Shown here: in pieces, positions 11,601 through 26,600 of the stretch
Position numbering within the stretch: position 1 is the stretch's first letter
Layout: every line of letters starts with the position of its first letter
Assembly (NCBI GenBank): GCA_030847615.1
Contig: JAUMIR010000002.1
Span: forward strand, 203,173,809-203,237,808
DNA: 64,000 bases
DNA from: Gambelia wislizenii
Lineage: Eukaryota; Chordata; Lepidosauria; Squamata; Crotaphytidae
Reading direction: 5' to 3'
Program-made: the position numbers and the translations under genes
Notes under the pieces: model-generated
What the model was told of the DNA's origin: nothing
What the model saw: only the letters and a program-made list of their open reading frames with translations
Database searches by the model: none

Positions 11601-14600
11601 TTAGGATTTCCTGGGTAGATGGTGCGTGACAGAAGAAGTTTCTCCATTGTCAGAACTACCTCTATGGAAACTTTTGACATAGTAGACTTGCCAACACCGA
11701 ACAGGTTACTTGCTGTGCCGTATGAATTACAGTCCAAGGAGCCAGATTGCAATCACCACCCACTGCTCCACTGGTATAGCCTTTCTCATGTTTGTGTCCA
11801 TCTTTGAAATCTCCATCCGAAGAAATTTGACAAGCTTCATAAACAAGGACCCTTTCATTCTGAAACCACCTTTCATCAGACCACACTACCATGACAAACT
11901 TCTTCCACCATTCCCTTGCTGCAGGGTAAACCCAATATCTCCTGTCATGTACTGATGCCTGAAAGTCCTCTCCACGTAAACAGGGTAGTAATTCAGCAAT
12001 CCCAAACAGGATCGTGGCTCTAGCAATGTGTCAAATATTAGATATTTGCTCATGCGGGGATTTCTACATCAGCTGCGCAATAAGGCATCTCCTGCGTGCT
12101 TTTTGGGGGTGAAATAGATGGTCCTTTTTCTCTATTGCCTTTACAGTGGGTCTTAGCAGAGCAATTGCAGATAAGCAGTAATTGACAAGAGCAACTACTT
12201 CCATTGCTGCCAGCTTGTAGCAACTACACAAAGGAAAAAATGGGAAATTGAGGGTGATGAACAATAATGAGCTGATGATTGAGAGTTGGCCAATCACAGC
12301 CCGTGCAGCGGGAAACCCAGATGTTTTAGAGCTGACCAATGGGAAACTGATTGGTGGGAATCCCCAAAGGAAATATGTGGAAAATTGATGATGTGCTACC
12401 TTGATTGACAGTTACCCCCCCAACAAATGCTGTGCCGTGGGAACTAAAAAAAACCGATAATTTATGTCAGGTGCCATTTTGTTTTGCTAAAAAATTTAGT
12501 GTGAACATGCATCCCACAACTTTTCTCTTTTCGCATAAAAATCGTGGGAGCACTGCACCACAAAGTTGAAATGGCGCTGATGCGTATATTATCAGACTAA
12601 AAACAGCCATGTAACCAACCCCCTGGTTTTGCAGATGTTGCCCTTCTGCTTTGGGGGATTCTCAGGCAAGCCTCACTGGTCTGGTTTCCTGACTGTGGGA
12701 ATGAATTGAGGGGAGGGTGGACCACCAGAAGGCTGTTCCTCCTTCATTACATTAAAAAACTTATATTTTCATAACTTTTGTCTCTGTACACAATATCTCC
12801 ATTTTAAATTTGATTTGAAAAATCTCTGTGAAATGATCTGCTTCCAATATACGAAGCAAATATTTTTAGGAGTGTGAGAAGCACACGCAAAAAGTTGAAA
12901 GTTGTAACTTAAGAATGCTGTGCACCCAACAGGAAAGTAATTGGCAGACATAGAAAGTCAGAAGCAGTACCTTTTCCATCCCTGACTCTTTCACAGCCTT
13001 GTCCACAATACTACGAACCTCATCCTCAAATTTGTGAAGATTCAGCTGAAGGAGGTCTGCAAGTGTTGTTTCATCAGACATGGTAAAGTTCACCTAATAC
13101 AGAAGCAAATGTTGGAAAGCCTGTCAGACCAGGAGGACACCCTTCCATTCTTATTTTGCAGTGTAATATTTGAATACTCAGAAGGAACTTACCCCAGATA
13201 AGTGAGTGTAGGATTGCAGCATTAAACAAAATGTAAGAAAAGGAAGTGCTAGGATGAGCATTGTAGAAATATTGACCTCATTTTACTTTTTTAAATGATG
13301 TCAGTTAAACAAAAATCTCTAAGACGAGGTGAACAATATTTCTGCAAGCACTGTTCCTTGTCAAGTGGCATCAATCATTCTGATTGCTTTCCACATCACA
13401 CCTGTCATCCTTGCTGTAACATGAAACAGTAAAAACACACAAACATACAGAAGACTGTCACAGACCAAGGAATGAAATCCAGTTTTTATAAAGCTCATTA
13501 TATATGGCCTTTTGCAGGTCAGTGGCACATGAAATCAAACTTAGCTACCTCTAAGTGCAATTATTTGAGCTTTTGTTGATGAAGATCCCAAATAGTAGTG
13601 TTAGAAAGAAAGAAGACTAACTTGGGCAACAGAGTACTTGTAATGTCTTCATTTCAAATCTCTGAGTCTGGGCTGATGGTTAGCAGGAAGAAGCATACAG
13701 AGGACTTTTTGTGATGCTGAGAGCTGGCATGGATCTGTTTGTCTGAGATGTTTGAGTACATGTAATTTGGATAAGAAACATGCATACAGTAGAAAAACCT
13801 ATCACAGACAAAGGGCATTGATAAGGAACCAACTAATAGTTAGCAGGGTGTTGTTGTTGTTTTTATTAAAAAGGAATAATAGACAATAGAAGCACTCCTT
13901 GTAGCTTGTATAGTATACCTGGGTGGCCTGCATGAGTTCTTTCCAATGTCTGTCTCGGATAGCTGGATTCTGGAGCTCACTCACAGCTCGGAGGGATGTG
14001 ATCATGTTTTTAACTGTGTTGTCCAGTCCCACAAAAGCATCCCATGGTCTCATTTCCTTGTCTAATGCTCTCACATCTTTAGCAAATTTCTTGCTGTCGA
14101 GATCCATCTGCTCAACATTAATTTCCTTCCACTTGGTTGTCTTCCAGTCATTAATGCTTTCATTTACCTGAATTAGAACACAGAATATGTACAGAATTAG
14201 AATTAGAATATGTATGGTTTTTCTATTCACTCTGGTTTTGTGTGAGCTCATAATTACTAGTTTAAAACAAATTTGAAGCCTTTTTTCAATCTGCACTTTA
14301 TTAATTGATGTTTTGTTAAAAAAATTAGTATGGTAACATTTATTTTAGATCTCTCTCTCTCTCTTTCTCTCTCTCTCTTTGTACACTATCTTAACAGAAT
14401 TTTTAAGTCTTGAAAGGTGCTTAGAAATCTGTTAAAAGATAAAACTAGAAGGAGGGGCACATATCATGTTGGTCATGTGGCATCCTTAATAAGACAGTGA
14501 TAGGAGAAACCCACACTTCTCAACTGGATGACTTGGTTTAGGACAGAAATTTGGTAAGTAAATCACCACACTACTCCCTTTACTATATATGCATTTTGCC

Positions 14601-17600
14601 AAGAATGTGGGATCTAAAGCAAAAGGCAACCTGTCCTGTTGAAATTTGCACAAATCTGGATTCATTGACAAAGCTGCTAATTCTGACTCTCTCTTTGCCC
14701 ACCCAATACCAAACAGGAAAACCAGCTCAAATGACAGTATCCTCTAGGAAGCCTCCCTCAGTGACTCAAATGGTGTGTTAGTGAGTCTGGTTTTTAAAAC
14801 ATTTATTTAATTATTTTTATTTGCAAAAATATATAAACAAACAACAGACAACATTCACCACATTGATAACAAAAATATCAATATCAATAATAATACAGTA
14901 ATAGTAATGATAACAGTACTCTGCTAACTAACAAAACATATCTACTTATCAAAAAACAAAAAGACAAGATCAAAAATAAAAAGACAAAAAACAAATGTAC
15001 AGTATATATATCTAGTATATTAATCCCTTCCCCTCCCTTCCTCCCTTCCTCCTCTATTCCCCCTACCCTAACCCCTTAAAACCCCTTAAAATGACTTCCC
15101 ACCCCTTTCTTCAGTTGAAATAATCATAACATTATATACTCCCTCTGTTTCTACTAAATCCATTAAAAACTAATTTTATATAATACTAGCTGGACCCGGC
15201 ATACCATACGTTGTTAAAAAAAAACCTCTCCCCCAAATGCCTAGTAGACCTCATGATAACCCTGTAAGGTAGGCTGGCCACTGAATTTGCCTCCCGCCAC
15301 TGAATTCACTCCCTGTCTCCAAACTCTCCCTCCTGCCACTCACCCTCGCCCCTGCCGCTCACCCTCCTGCCTCCAAACTCATCCCCCACCAAACTCACTT
15401 TGCTACCAAAGTCAGTCCTGCTGCCAAACTCGCTCCCTGCCTCCAAACTCACCCCCCACCGCTCACCCTCCTGCCTCCAAATTCATCCCGTCACTGAATT
15501 CACCCCCGCCATTGAACTCAGCCCCCCACACCACCCACTCTGCTCCAGCACATGCCATGCTACACACAAACACCACATCCACCCCCCCATGGTACTCACG
15601 CTCCCTCTGCAGCTGCCATGTTTACAAAGGATTTCAACTTCCACATGGTACCGCCCCCAGTGTGCTGATTGGCTGCCCAACAGAGCTTTGATTGATTGGT
15701 CAGTTCCCTAAGCAGCCAATCAACACACTGGAAATGGCAACGTACCTAAGAGAATTATATATATCGATAATACAATATGTGCTATATCTTATTTATTTAT
15801 TTGCTGTTAATTCTTCGTTTCATTTAACACATCCTCTGTTACCTAAGTTGTATAATTTTTATCTATTCTTCACTAACCATTTAGTACATACCTATAACAT
15901 CACCTTAGTACCCAACATCAACCACAGTATATTCTCCACCAGACTTTCTATTTTCTTCTTAGTTTTATTCTGGTCTCCCCATGTACCATTTAACATTCAA
16001 AACCTAATATTCTTGTCTCCCCCTTTTGTTCTTTCACAAATTCTATAATTGGTCTCCAGCTATCTATAAATACCTCTAGAGATTTTCCTATAATATAATT
16101 TGTTAGTTTCTCTATTGTAGCTATCTCTAATATTTTTTCCATCCATTCTTTGTAGCCTGGTATTGTGTTCCTTTTCCAAATTTTTGCCAAAATTATTCTT
16201 GCAGCTGTTACCATATACCAAATTAAGTTTTGAAATTTTCTTTCATCTCTATTCTCCTTATTGATCATATTAAGTAGAAACAACTCTGGTCTCGGTAAGA
16301 GGTTAATTTTCAAAATTTTACTTATCCATTTGATCACTTTAAACCAGTATTTCTTACTCTTTTTACAGCTTCACCATAAATGAAAAAAGATCCAACATGT
16401 GTTCCACATTTCCAACATACATTACTAATTTTTTTATTCATCTTTGCCAATTTTTCCGGGGTAATGTACCATTTTAGCATCATTTTGTACCATTTTCTTG
16501 TAATACATATGAGCATGAGAATTTTACCCTCTTTGTCCAAATTTCCTCCCACTGTTCCATATGTATTTCATGTCTTACATAGCTTGCCCAGCTTATCATA
16601 TATTCTTTGACTTGTTCTTCCTCAGTATCAAATTTTATTAATAATGTATACATTTTACTTATCAATTGTTTTTCTCCACTACACAGTAATTTTTCAAATT
16701 CAGATTTATCTCCTTCATATTTCTACTTCTTCAAATCCTCCTTCACTCTCCCCCTTATTTGATAATAGGTTAACCATGGGAGTTTAACTCCTTCCTTTTC
16801 TAATTCATCATTTTCTTTAATTTTCCAATCTCCCAATATTTTTTTTAACAATTCTCTATAAGTTAACCAACTATTTCCCCTTACTTCCTTTTTACAAAAG
16901 GCCACTTGAGGTGAAAGCCATCCTGGTATTTCTCTATTAAATCTACTTTGATATCTATTCCAAATTCTAAATAGTGATCTCCTAATTATATGATTTCTAA
17001 ATTCTGCATTAATTTTGATTTTTGTCGTACCATAGGTACCCATGTCACCCAAATTTAATATGATGTCCCTCCAATTCTATTTTTTCTCATTTTCCAAAGT
17101 AATCCGATGTTTTAACAAAACCAGACATGATGCCTCAAAATATCCTTTTAAATTAGGTATCACCAGCCCCCTCTCTTTCATGTCTTTCATAACTTTCCAT
17201 TTTACTCTCGGTTTCTTTCCTGACCATAAAAATGTTGACAGATCTTTTTGTCACTTTTTAAATGGTGCATCCGTAACAATAATCGGAATTGTTTGGAATA
17301 AACATAATAATTTAGGTAAAATGTTCATTTTAATTACCGATATTTTCCGTAATATTGATAATTTCAATTTTCCCCAGTTAGCCATACATTTTCAAATATT
17401 TTCCCAGACTTTTGTGTAATTATTTTCAAATAGCTGTTGAGTTTTCATAGTAATATTTATATCTAAATAATTAACCTTATTTATTATTTCAAATCCTGTT
17501 TCTTTTATTTATTATTTTTTCTCCGACACATCAATAGTCCTTACTAATATCTTTGTTTTTTTCTGAATTTATTTTAAATCCTGCATATTTCCCATACTCT

Positions 17601-20600
17601 TTCAGTTTATCAATTAAATTTTTAACACTGTCATTAGGGTTCTCTGATACAATCACTAAATCATCTGCAAATGCTTTTAATTTAAACTCTTCTTTTTAAA
17701 TTTTAACCCCTCTAATTTCTTTATCCTCTCTGATCTCTAAATTTAGTACTTCCAATGCCAAAATAAACAACAATGGGGATAGCAGACATCCTTGTCTAGT
17801 TCCTTTCTCAATTTGGATATATTCTGTTATATTTCTATTAATAACTAATCTCGCCTTTTGCTCAGAGTATATTGCGCCTATCCACTTAAGAAAGTTACTA
17901 ACAAATTCCATTCGTTCCATTACTTTTTTCAAAAATAGCCAATTCAAATTATCCCTTATACAAATGCTCCTTTATTTTCAATATGATAATTCCAATATTC
18001 TATAACATTAATTACTGCCCTTATATTCTCTCTAATTTGCCTTTTAGGGATAAAACCATTCTGATCCCCTCCCACTTATTCATGAATATATTTCTTCACT
18101 CTATTAGCCAAAATTGATGCAAATATTTTGTAGTCCTCATTTAAAAGAGAGACAGGCCTATAATTTTTAATATTTGTCAGGACTCAATTTTCTTTAGGTA
18201 ATAATACTATGTTGGCCTCTCCCCAGCTTTTTGGGATTGATTTGTTTTGCAAGACCTCACTAATAACCAGTTGAAGTGATTGAATCAAAACTTCAGATTT
18301 TTTTTATAATAAAGTGCTGTTAGTCCATCTGGACCAGGCAACTTTCCTAATTTAATTGCTTCTAAAAAAATTTCCAATGAAATTTCTTTATTCAGTTCCT
18401 CTCTATGTTTTGTGGATATTTTTTATAATATTCTGTTTCTGGATATAGTCATCCATCTTATATTGGTTCTTGTCTTTTATATAATGATGAGAAATAATTT
18501 CAAAGTAATTTCTGTATGTCCTCTCCATTGACACCCCCTTGTTGTGGGAGAGAGGCTTGCGTACCTTAATGATGTTTTGAGCTATGCTGGTGGTGCCATA
18601 ATAGTCACCAGTAGGGTCTCCCATACCAGACAGGTCAAAACTGAAGGGTCTGACAAAGAGCATCAAAGGGCAGGATGGGTTCTCTAGCCTTATGGCAACC
18701 ATCCTAGGAGAAGGAAAACTTTAATCCCAAACCTGGGCAGATGGTGCTTGTCCAACCCTGTAAGGTCAACCATCTAAGAGAAGGAAACTCTAATCAAACC
18801 TATGACCCAAGGACCTCACTGCTAATGTCCATGCTTGCAAGGCCAGAGCAGATGAACCTTTGGTTTAAATGGTGAGGCCAGTTTTGTGCACGCTGTGCTC
18901 CACCAGAAAAATCCATTGCACAGGCTTGAAGGACAAATCCAGTTCCAAAAAGGCCCTGTAGCGATAGGCGAGGGATGAAACGGCAGGTGTAAAGATGCAC
19001 TGGAAGCTGCAGACCCAACCCTGCATGCAGGCAGTTCAGGACTTTGGTCGCTCAAGGCTGACTTGGGAGATGACAGTCTTGTTTGGCAGCATCCTGAGCA
19101 ACCAAGCAGCGTTTTTTAAGGAGAGCACTGCTTGCTCCATATGGAGAGGGGCCTAGAATAGGTGGCCTAATGAAAGCTCATCCCTGTCTACCTGGTTGAC
19201 TAGCCGCAGCCAACAGGCATCTTCTGATGTGGTCAAACCAAGGCAAAGAAACAAAGGCACACACAGGCCTCCAAAGGCATAAATAAACTGACGCTTGCAT
19301 GCTGGAACATCAGAACCATGCGAGACTCTGCAGATAGTGGACGGCCTGAGTGTCGTTCTGCTCAAATAGCCCATGAACTATCATGACTTAATACTGACAT
19401 CACTGCTCTTAGTGAAGTTCGTCTCCATGAGAAAGGCAGCCTTAAAAAACATGGCACCGGTTACACACTTTACTGGTCTGGCAAACCCAAAACAGAAAAA
19501 CATCTTTCAGGAGTAGGCTTTATGATGAAAAACTCCATTGCCTCCAAATTCAAAACCTTGCCAACAGGACACTCTGATCGCATTTATCAGATCACATTTA
19601 TATTTCCTTACGCCTCCCACATGTTGTTCTCTTTAATATATATGCCCCAACTATGCAAGCCGACCCTGTTGAGAAAGACAAATTCTACACAGACCTATGG
19701 CAACTCATACAAAAAGTCCCTGTAGAAGATAAAATTATGATCCTTGGTGACTTCAATGCCAGAGTAGGGAAGAACTCCGAAGCCTGGAAAGGTGTCTTAG
19801 GCAAGCATGGTGTTGGAAATTGCAATGATAACAGACGCCTCCTGCTAGAGTCTGTGCAGAACAACAGCTGACTATTACAAACACTGTCTTTCAGCAGAAT
19901 GATAGCTTGAAGACAAACTGGATGCATCCCCAATCCAAACATTGGCACCTCATTGACTATGTTCTAGTCCGCCAGAGAAACATTCGCGATGTCCGTCATA
20001 CTCGAGTGATGCCCAGTGCAGAATGCCAAACAGATCATCGCCTAGTCAGATGTAAACTAAATCTTCATCTTAAGTTCAAACCTAAGAGAGGTGGCATCTG
20101 AAAGAGGAGACTCCATGTCAACAATATTCAACCAGCTACAATGAGAGACAACTTCCAGGCAAATCTGCAAACAAAACTTGAAGACCATCTTACAGATCCT
20201 TCTCCTACAGTGCTTTGGCAACATATCAAAAACAAAATCCTCCAGTCTGCAGAAGAATCCCTCGGGTTCCCCCACAAGAAAAATCAAGACTGGTTTGATG
20301 AAAACAACCAAGAGATCTAGGAGCTGTTGGCAAAGAAGAGAACTGCTCACCAGGCATACCTCACCCAGCCAACTTGCCATGTAAGAAAAGCAACGTTCCG
20401 TCTCACATGTAGTAAACTTCAACAAAAACTCCGAGACATGTAGAACAAGTGGTGGATCAATATAGCAGAAAAGACATAACGCTGTGCAGATCTGGGTGAT
20501 CTTAGAGGATTTTATGAAGCTCTTAAAGCAGTGTTTGGACCTACTTATCAGGTCCAAAGCTCCTAATACAGTACAGATGGTCAAACATTAATTACTGATA

Positions 20601-23600
20601 AAGCCTCCATCCTGAATCAATGGGCTGAACATTTTCAAAGTCTCTTTAGTGCCAACCGAGTAGTCCAAGGCTCAGCTACCCAACATGATACAAAAACCGA
20701 TGAAAAATGAATTGGACATAGCTCCCACTTTGGAAGAGACCCTTAAGGCCATACAGCAGATGAAAAATGGCAAGGCAGCTGGGATTGATGGAATCCCACC
20801 TGAAGTTTGGAAACACGGAGGTCATGTACTCCACAATAAATTCCATGAACTCCTTGTGAATTGCTGGGGAAAAGGGCAACTGCCATCAGATCTCTGAGAT
20901 GCAGTCATTATCACCCTGTACAAGAAAAAAGGAGCAAAATCCGATTGCTCAAACTATCGAGGCATAACACTGCTCTCTATGGCTGGAAAAATCCTTGCAA
21001 GGATACTCCTGAACAGATTAGTTCCTGCTATTGCAGAAGAACTTTTCCCTGAAAGCCAATGTGGCTTCAGAGCCAATAGGAGTACTACAGATATGGTATT
21101 TGCCCTTAGACAACTGCAAGAAAAATGTAGGGAGCAGGACAAGGGTCTCTATGTAACATTTGTTGACCTCACCAAAGCCTTTGACACTGTCTGTGGCAGA
21201 TCCTGGAAAGACTAGGATGTCCCCCCAAATACCTTAAAATGATTATCTTGCTACATAAGAGCCAGCGTGGTCAAGTCAGATATGGCAATGCTCTTTCAGA
21301 GCCCTTTCTAATAACTAATGGAGCGAAGCAAGGTTGTGTTCTTGCGCCAACTTTATTTACAATGTTCTTCAGCATGATGCTCGAAGGGGCTACGGCAGAG
21401 CTTGAAGAAGACGACGGCATCTATATACGTTACTGTACTGATGGTAACTTGTTTAACTTAAGCCGTCTGAGGGCTCACACTAAGACTCTAAACTCTCTAG
21501 TCCGTGAGCTACTCTTCGCTGATGATGCTGCCCTTGTTGCCCACACAGAAGCAGCTCTGCAGCGCCTAACATCCTGCTTCACAACAGCTGCAGAGCTGTT
21601 TGGGCTGGAAGTCAACCTGAAGAAAACGGAAGTTCTTTACCAGCCTGCACCACAGGACGAATACCACGATCCCCACATTGCTGTCGGCAAATCTGTGCTC
21701 AAGTCCATCCAGCAGTTCACCTGCGTTGGAAGCATCATCTCCTCAGATGCCAAGATTGACAAAGAGATTGATCACAGATTAGCAAAGGCATATAGCACAT
21801 TTGGAAGACTTCACAAAAGAGTCTGGAGTAATAAACACCTGAGGCGAAGCACAAAAATCAGTGTGTATAGAGCCATTGTACTGTCTATTCTCCTTTATGG
21901 ATCTGAAACATGGGTCACCTATCGCAACTACCTACGACTCCTCGAATGCTTTCATCAGCGCTGTATACACACAATCCTAAATATACACTGGACTGACAAT
22001 GTGATGAATGTTGCTGTCCTTGAGCAAGCAGGGATCACCAGCACTGAGGCCATGATATTGAGAACACAGCTGCGCTGGGCAGGGCATGTTTCTAGGATGG
22101 AGGACCATTGCCTCCCCAAAATAGTACTCTACGGTGAACTCACCATGGGTCAGCGTAAGAGGGGCGCTCCAAAAAAGCGATACAAGGACTCCCTGAAACA
22201 ACATCTCAGGCTCGGCCAAATTGATCACCAACAACAGTCTGCCCTGGCCTCACATCGGGAGGCATGGAGACACACTATCCACAATGCTACAGCCTTATTT
22301 GAGAACTCACACTGAGCAAGTCTTGAAGAGAAACGACAACGCAGAAAGAATCACAACCCAGAAACATCACCCAAGGAGGCCTTCTGCTGTGCTTTCTGCA
22401 ACCAGACTTGTTTATCTCAGATTAGCCTTTTTAGTCATCAGCGCACTTGCAGAAAGCGCGGGATGAGTCCTTCCTGAATCTTCATTTGCGAAGAAAAGCC
22501 AGAGAGAGAGAGGAGTGATACACCTCTCCCCAACTTTGAATTTAACTATCATTCTTTTAACTTTTTCTTTCCTCAGTCTATATGCCAACCATCTACCAGG
22601 TTCATTAGCTTCCTCAAAATATTTTTGTTTTCTAAAATCCAATTTCAATTTAACCTCATCCATTACTAATATTTTTAATTGCTCTCATAGTATTTTCAAA
22701 TGATTAAGTATCTTTTTACTCAAAGTTTTCTTAACAAGCTCCAATTCCTTTTCTTTTATTTCTCCATTAAGTTTATCCATTTTTTCTGCTCTCCTTTTTT
22801 CCCCAGTTTATATTCATCTGTGTAAATATTCCCCTTATAACTGCTTTACCCACATCCCACACTACATTATTTTCCACCTCATTGTCCAAATTTAGCTCAA
22901 AATATTCCTAAACTTATTTTTACACTCCTTCCCTATATCCTCTTTATATAATAACCTGTCATTTAATTTCCATCTATAATTCCGTCTCTTTCCCCTAAAA
23001 TACACTACTACCGGGTTGTGGTCTGTCGAGCCTCTCGCTAAAATTTCAGTTTTCTTTAAGCAACTAGTCAATTCTTTTGATATCCAAATCATATCTATTC
23101 TGGACAAAGATTTATGGACCTCTGAAAAAAAGTGAATTCTTTTTATAATTCTCTTTTGCTCTCCATGTATCTTCCAGTTGTAATTCTACCAAATTGAAAA
23201 AACCCTTTCCTAATTTTCCTTGGTTCTTTTTAATAATGTTTTGGCCCAAAAATGTATCCAATTGGGGGATCATGACCCCATTAAATTCACCCAGTAAACA
23301 CCAATTTTTATAATCTAATTGTGTTTACTTGTCTTTTAATTTGTGAAGTCAAAGGCTTTCATGGCCGGCATCCATAGATTTTCCTTGTTTTTTTTCCAGG
23401 CTGTTAGGCTATGTTCTGGAATAGTTTCTTTCTGATGTTTTGCCTGCATCTGTGGCTGACATCTTCAGAGCATTTTAATTCTTTGTAGAATAAACTTTTT
23501 CATGTATTGGAGCATAAATTCCAATCACCACCATTCTGTTCGCCTTTATATTTATTTCTGCCACTAAAAATCTTCTTTTATTATCTGCCAAGATTAATTT

Positions 23601-26600
23601 TGGTTGTAGATTGTCTTTTATATACATCACCACAACATTTTTATTAGTATCACCTAGGGAATCAAATTCTTTCCCTAAATTTTTTGAGTTAGTAAGTGAG
23701 CATATTTTTTTTCCTCATCCACACCTCTTGTAAACAAATAATGTCTGCATGAATTTTCTTAATATAATGATATATCTTCCGTTTCTTTCCAAAATTTAAC
23801 CCTTTTACATTCCATGTTAAAATTTTATTATCCATTTGTATATTTTTAAAAGTCAGTCAATACAATCCAACAATACAACTTCCTTTATTCCCTTAAAACT
23901 TTATTAAATAATCTTGTCTCTTATCTCTTATCTCTACCTCTAATATTTCATAAAATTCTATATTTCTATATTACTTTTCTATCTCTCTTTTCTCCTTGTA
24001 GTTGCCCCTTCCCCCCCTCTCCTTGTCTACTATTCTATCAAAAACATTCATAATAAATCCTTTCTATATTGCTACTCCTTTTCTACTAACACTCCCCATC
24101 CTTCTCCATCTTCCCTCTATTTATACCTATGCCATTCCTAATAGCTTATTCCTTATCTGATAAACTCAAATCTAACAAGTTTGTCTCTGTTTGTAAATTT
24201 CTTTCTTCTTTCTTTCTTTCATCTTCTTCCTATCTTCTTTTCCATCTTTTTCTTTTTTGGCAGGCCTTTCCTAATTAGATCCCGGCCTCAGGGGATCCTG
24301 GCCTCTTTTAGTCCGCTGGCTATTTATTGTATTTATTGTATTTAAATGTGATTTTAGATCAGTTGCTTTTTAATTTATATCTGTTTAATATTTTTTTAAG
24401 GGGTAGGGTGGGGGTAGGGGGTGTTTAGGGATTTTTATCTGTATTGTATTTTAATTTTTGTAAGCTGCCCCGATTGTTTTAACAGAGGGGCGGGGTATAA
24501 AGAATAATAATAATTATTATTATTAATTTACTTTTTTCCACCTGGCTTATACTCCTCTTCCATCATGATTGTATGTTCCTTTTGTTTGTTCTGCTCACTC
24601 CCAACTCTGATTTATTTCTTCTGATGAAGTCCTTGGCTTTTTCAACTGAGTCTATCTTATATCTTTCTTTCTTGAATACAAAATCTTTCCTTCTTGAATA
24701 CAAAATGAACACCATCCAATTTATCCCAACTGAACGTGATTCTTTACTTTTTTAAAATTTTGACCAAGAAGTTATAATCCCTTCTCATTCTCAGAATTCT
24801 GGTTGGGATTTCCTTCATAATATTTGCTAATTTGCCATCCATCCAGATTCTTTTACTAAAATACATTCCCAGGATAACATCTCTAAAATTCTTTTTAATA
24901 CACTTATATATTTATTATATCTCTTGGTAATCTCTTCCTTTTTGCATACTCTGAATTTACTTGATAAACATGGTCTGGTTCTCTCTCCATCACTTCCTCA
25001 TCCCAGTCCAAGTTCTTGGCTAACTTTGATACCATTCCGCCCCTTATATTCTCCTCAGGTTGTTCTTTCACACCTCGTATTCTCAGCCAAGCCTCCTTTT
25101 CTCTTGTTTCTGCTAACACTACTTGATCTCTTAATTTTTCAAGCCCCAACTCCTTCTTGGTTTTCTCTTTTCAACGGTTGAATATCTTCTTTATTCTCTT
25201 TAGCTTCCGTCTTTGTCTGTACCAGTAGGGAGTGTAATGAATTACATTTTGTGTTCATATCTTCTAGATTTGTTCTTGTTTCTTTTCTGAATTCCTGGAT
25301 TTCATTCATCAGTTTATTCATATAATATTCACATAATGGGGAGTGCTTTCTTCTGTTGAGGCTCTTCTTCCTTGGTTGTTATATGTATCATGTCCTCTTC
25401 CTCTGCTTCTCACACCAGATGCCATATTTACTTTATTGGATTCAAAGATCTTTTCCTTCTTTCAATTCTATTCCTTCTCTTTTCCAACTCTTTCCTCTTC
25501 TTTCAATTTCCTCCAAAGTATATTTCCTCTACTTCAACAACTTCCTCTAACCATCTTCTACTTACTTAGCCCTTCAAGAAAGGCCTTCAAAATACTCTGT
25601 CAGCTTCTATCTTTACTTAGTCTTTGATTCCACAACAAATGATGATGGTAAAAAAATCAATAATAATAAGAGAAAAATGGGGGAGAAAAAAACAATAATT
25701 TCAACTAAATAATTAAATTGAAAATTAAAATTGAAAAAGCAAAACAAGAATCAAAAATTCAAATCACAGGGATCAGTAATCCAGTTCCAAAAGCATGTCT
25801 CCAAAATAAAAAAATAAAAAACTCAAAAAGAGATGGAGTACTTATACAAAAAAATTACCGAGAAGAGAGGAAAAAAAGGAAAGAAAAATATTTTTTTAAA
25901 AAAAACAAAAATAAAAAAGCTGAAAAGTATTAGGGGACTAATATATTCAATATCCCTCCAAAAAAAGAAGCAAAATACTTCTTTACCAACAAATGAAAAA
26001 AAAGCTAAAGAATATATAATAAGGGAGGGGGTTACAGAGGCTAGCAGGATTCACCTTAAATCATCTTGGCAACAGTTTCCATCTTGTCTTCACACTGATG
26101 TACTGTATCTATAACTCCCCTTCACTGTGTAGTTCCTTAGTGTTTTCAAGGTCAAGGATGACTCAATGTTCTTATCCACATACATAAAAAGTATTAGTCA
26201 CTTAAGTATCCACCTCAAGTTCCAAAAATCCAAAACCAGTAGGGATGGAAAAAGAAAAGAAAAAAAGAAACCACTAAACAAAAGAGAGTTTGGGGAGGCA
26301 ATGGAAAAGAATTTTAACCAAGTTGAACACCAGGAAAATAATAATAATAATAATAATAACAACAACAACAACACCACAACACCAGATACCTCACCCCCTC
26401 AAAAAGAAAAAAAACCACAGACACACACTAAGTTTGAAGAATAAATAAATAAAGAAAAAAAAGGTTAGGATACGGGAACTTACAAAACCAAAGACTAGCT
26501 TATATGAATAAAAGTGGCTGGTAATGACCCCAATTTCCACACACTATTCAGCTCACTACCAGTGCTTGAGAGACCTCACATAAATCTTTGACAAGCCTGT

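Larger units (their letters stand above)
8900..12420 (-). mobile_element. PIF/Harbinger DNA transposon with two genes
   Basis: This element carries the two proteins expected of a Harbinger transposon, both on the minus strand: a DDE transposase (10573-12204) and a Myb/SANT-like DNA-binding protein (8992-9845). Both have introns and both are damaged. I could not find the terminal inverted repeats, so the limits are approximate, and the decayed blocks at 7783-8628 may or may not belong to it. It lies in the intron between the dynein exons at 12971 and 3061. Confidence 0.82.
18536..22513 (+). mobile_element. ingi/Vingi-like LINE copy 2, near full length, nested in L1
   Basis: Same family as 4732-6917, opposite orientation, and longer: about 0.75 kb of 5' UTR, an endonuclease, a reverse transcriptase, a C-terminal finger and the hairpin 3' end with an (AG)n tail. 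It interrupts the L1 ORF2 frame between the linker text [12 protein letters not shown] and the [11 protein letters not shown] text. Both L1 halves are colinear on either side. No exact target duplication was seen at the junctions (TGACACC left, TGATACACC right). Confidence 0.85.

Noticed and set aside
15287..15711. Proline-rich open frames (134 and 103 codons)
   Set aside because: They are translations of a degenerate C-rich repeat, open in two frames at once, with no domain.
26166..26444. Poly-Asn open frame
   Set aside because: Produced by the (AAT)n(AAC)n microsatellite in the L1 5' UTR.
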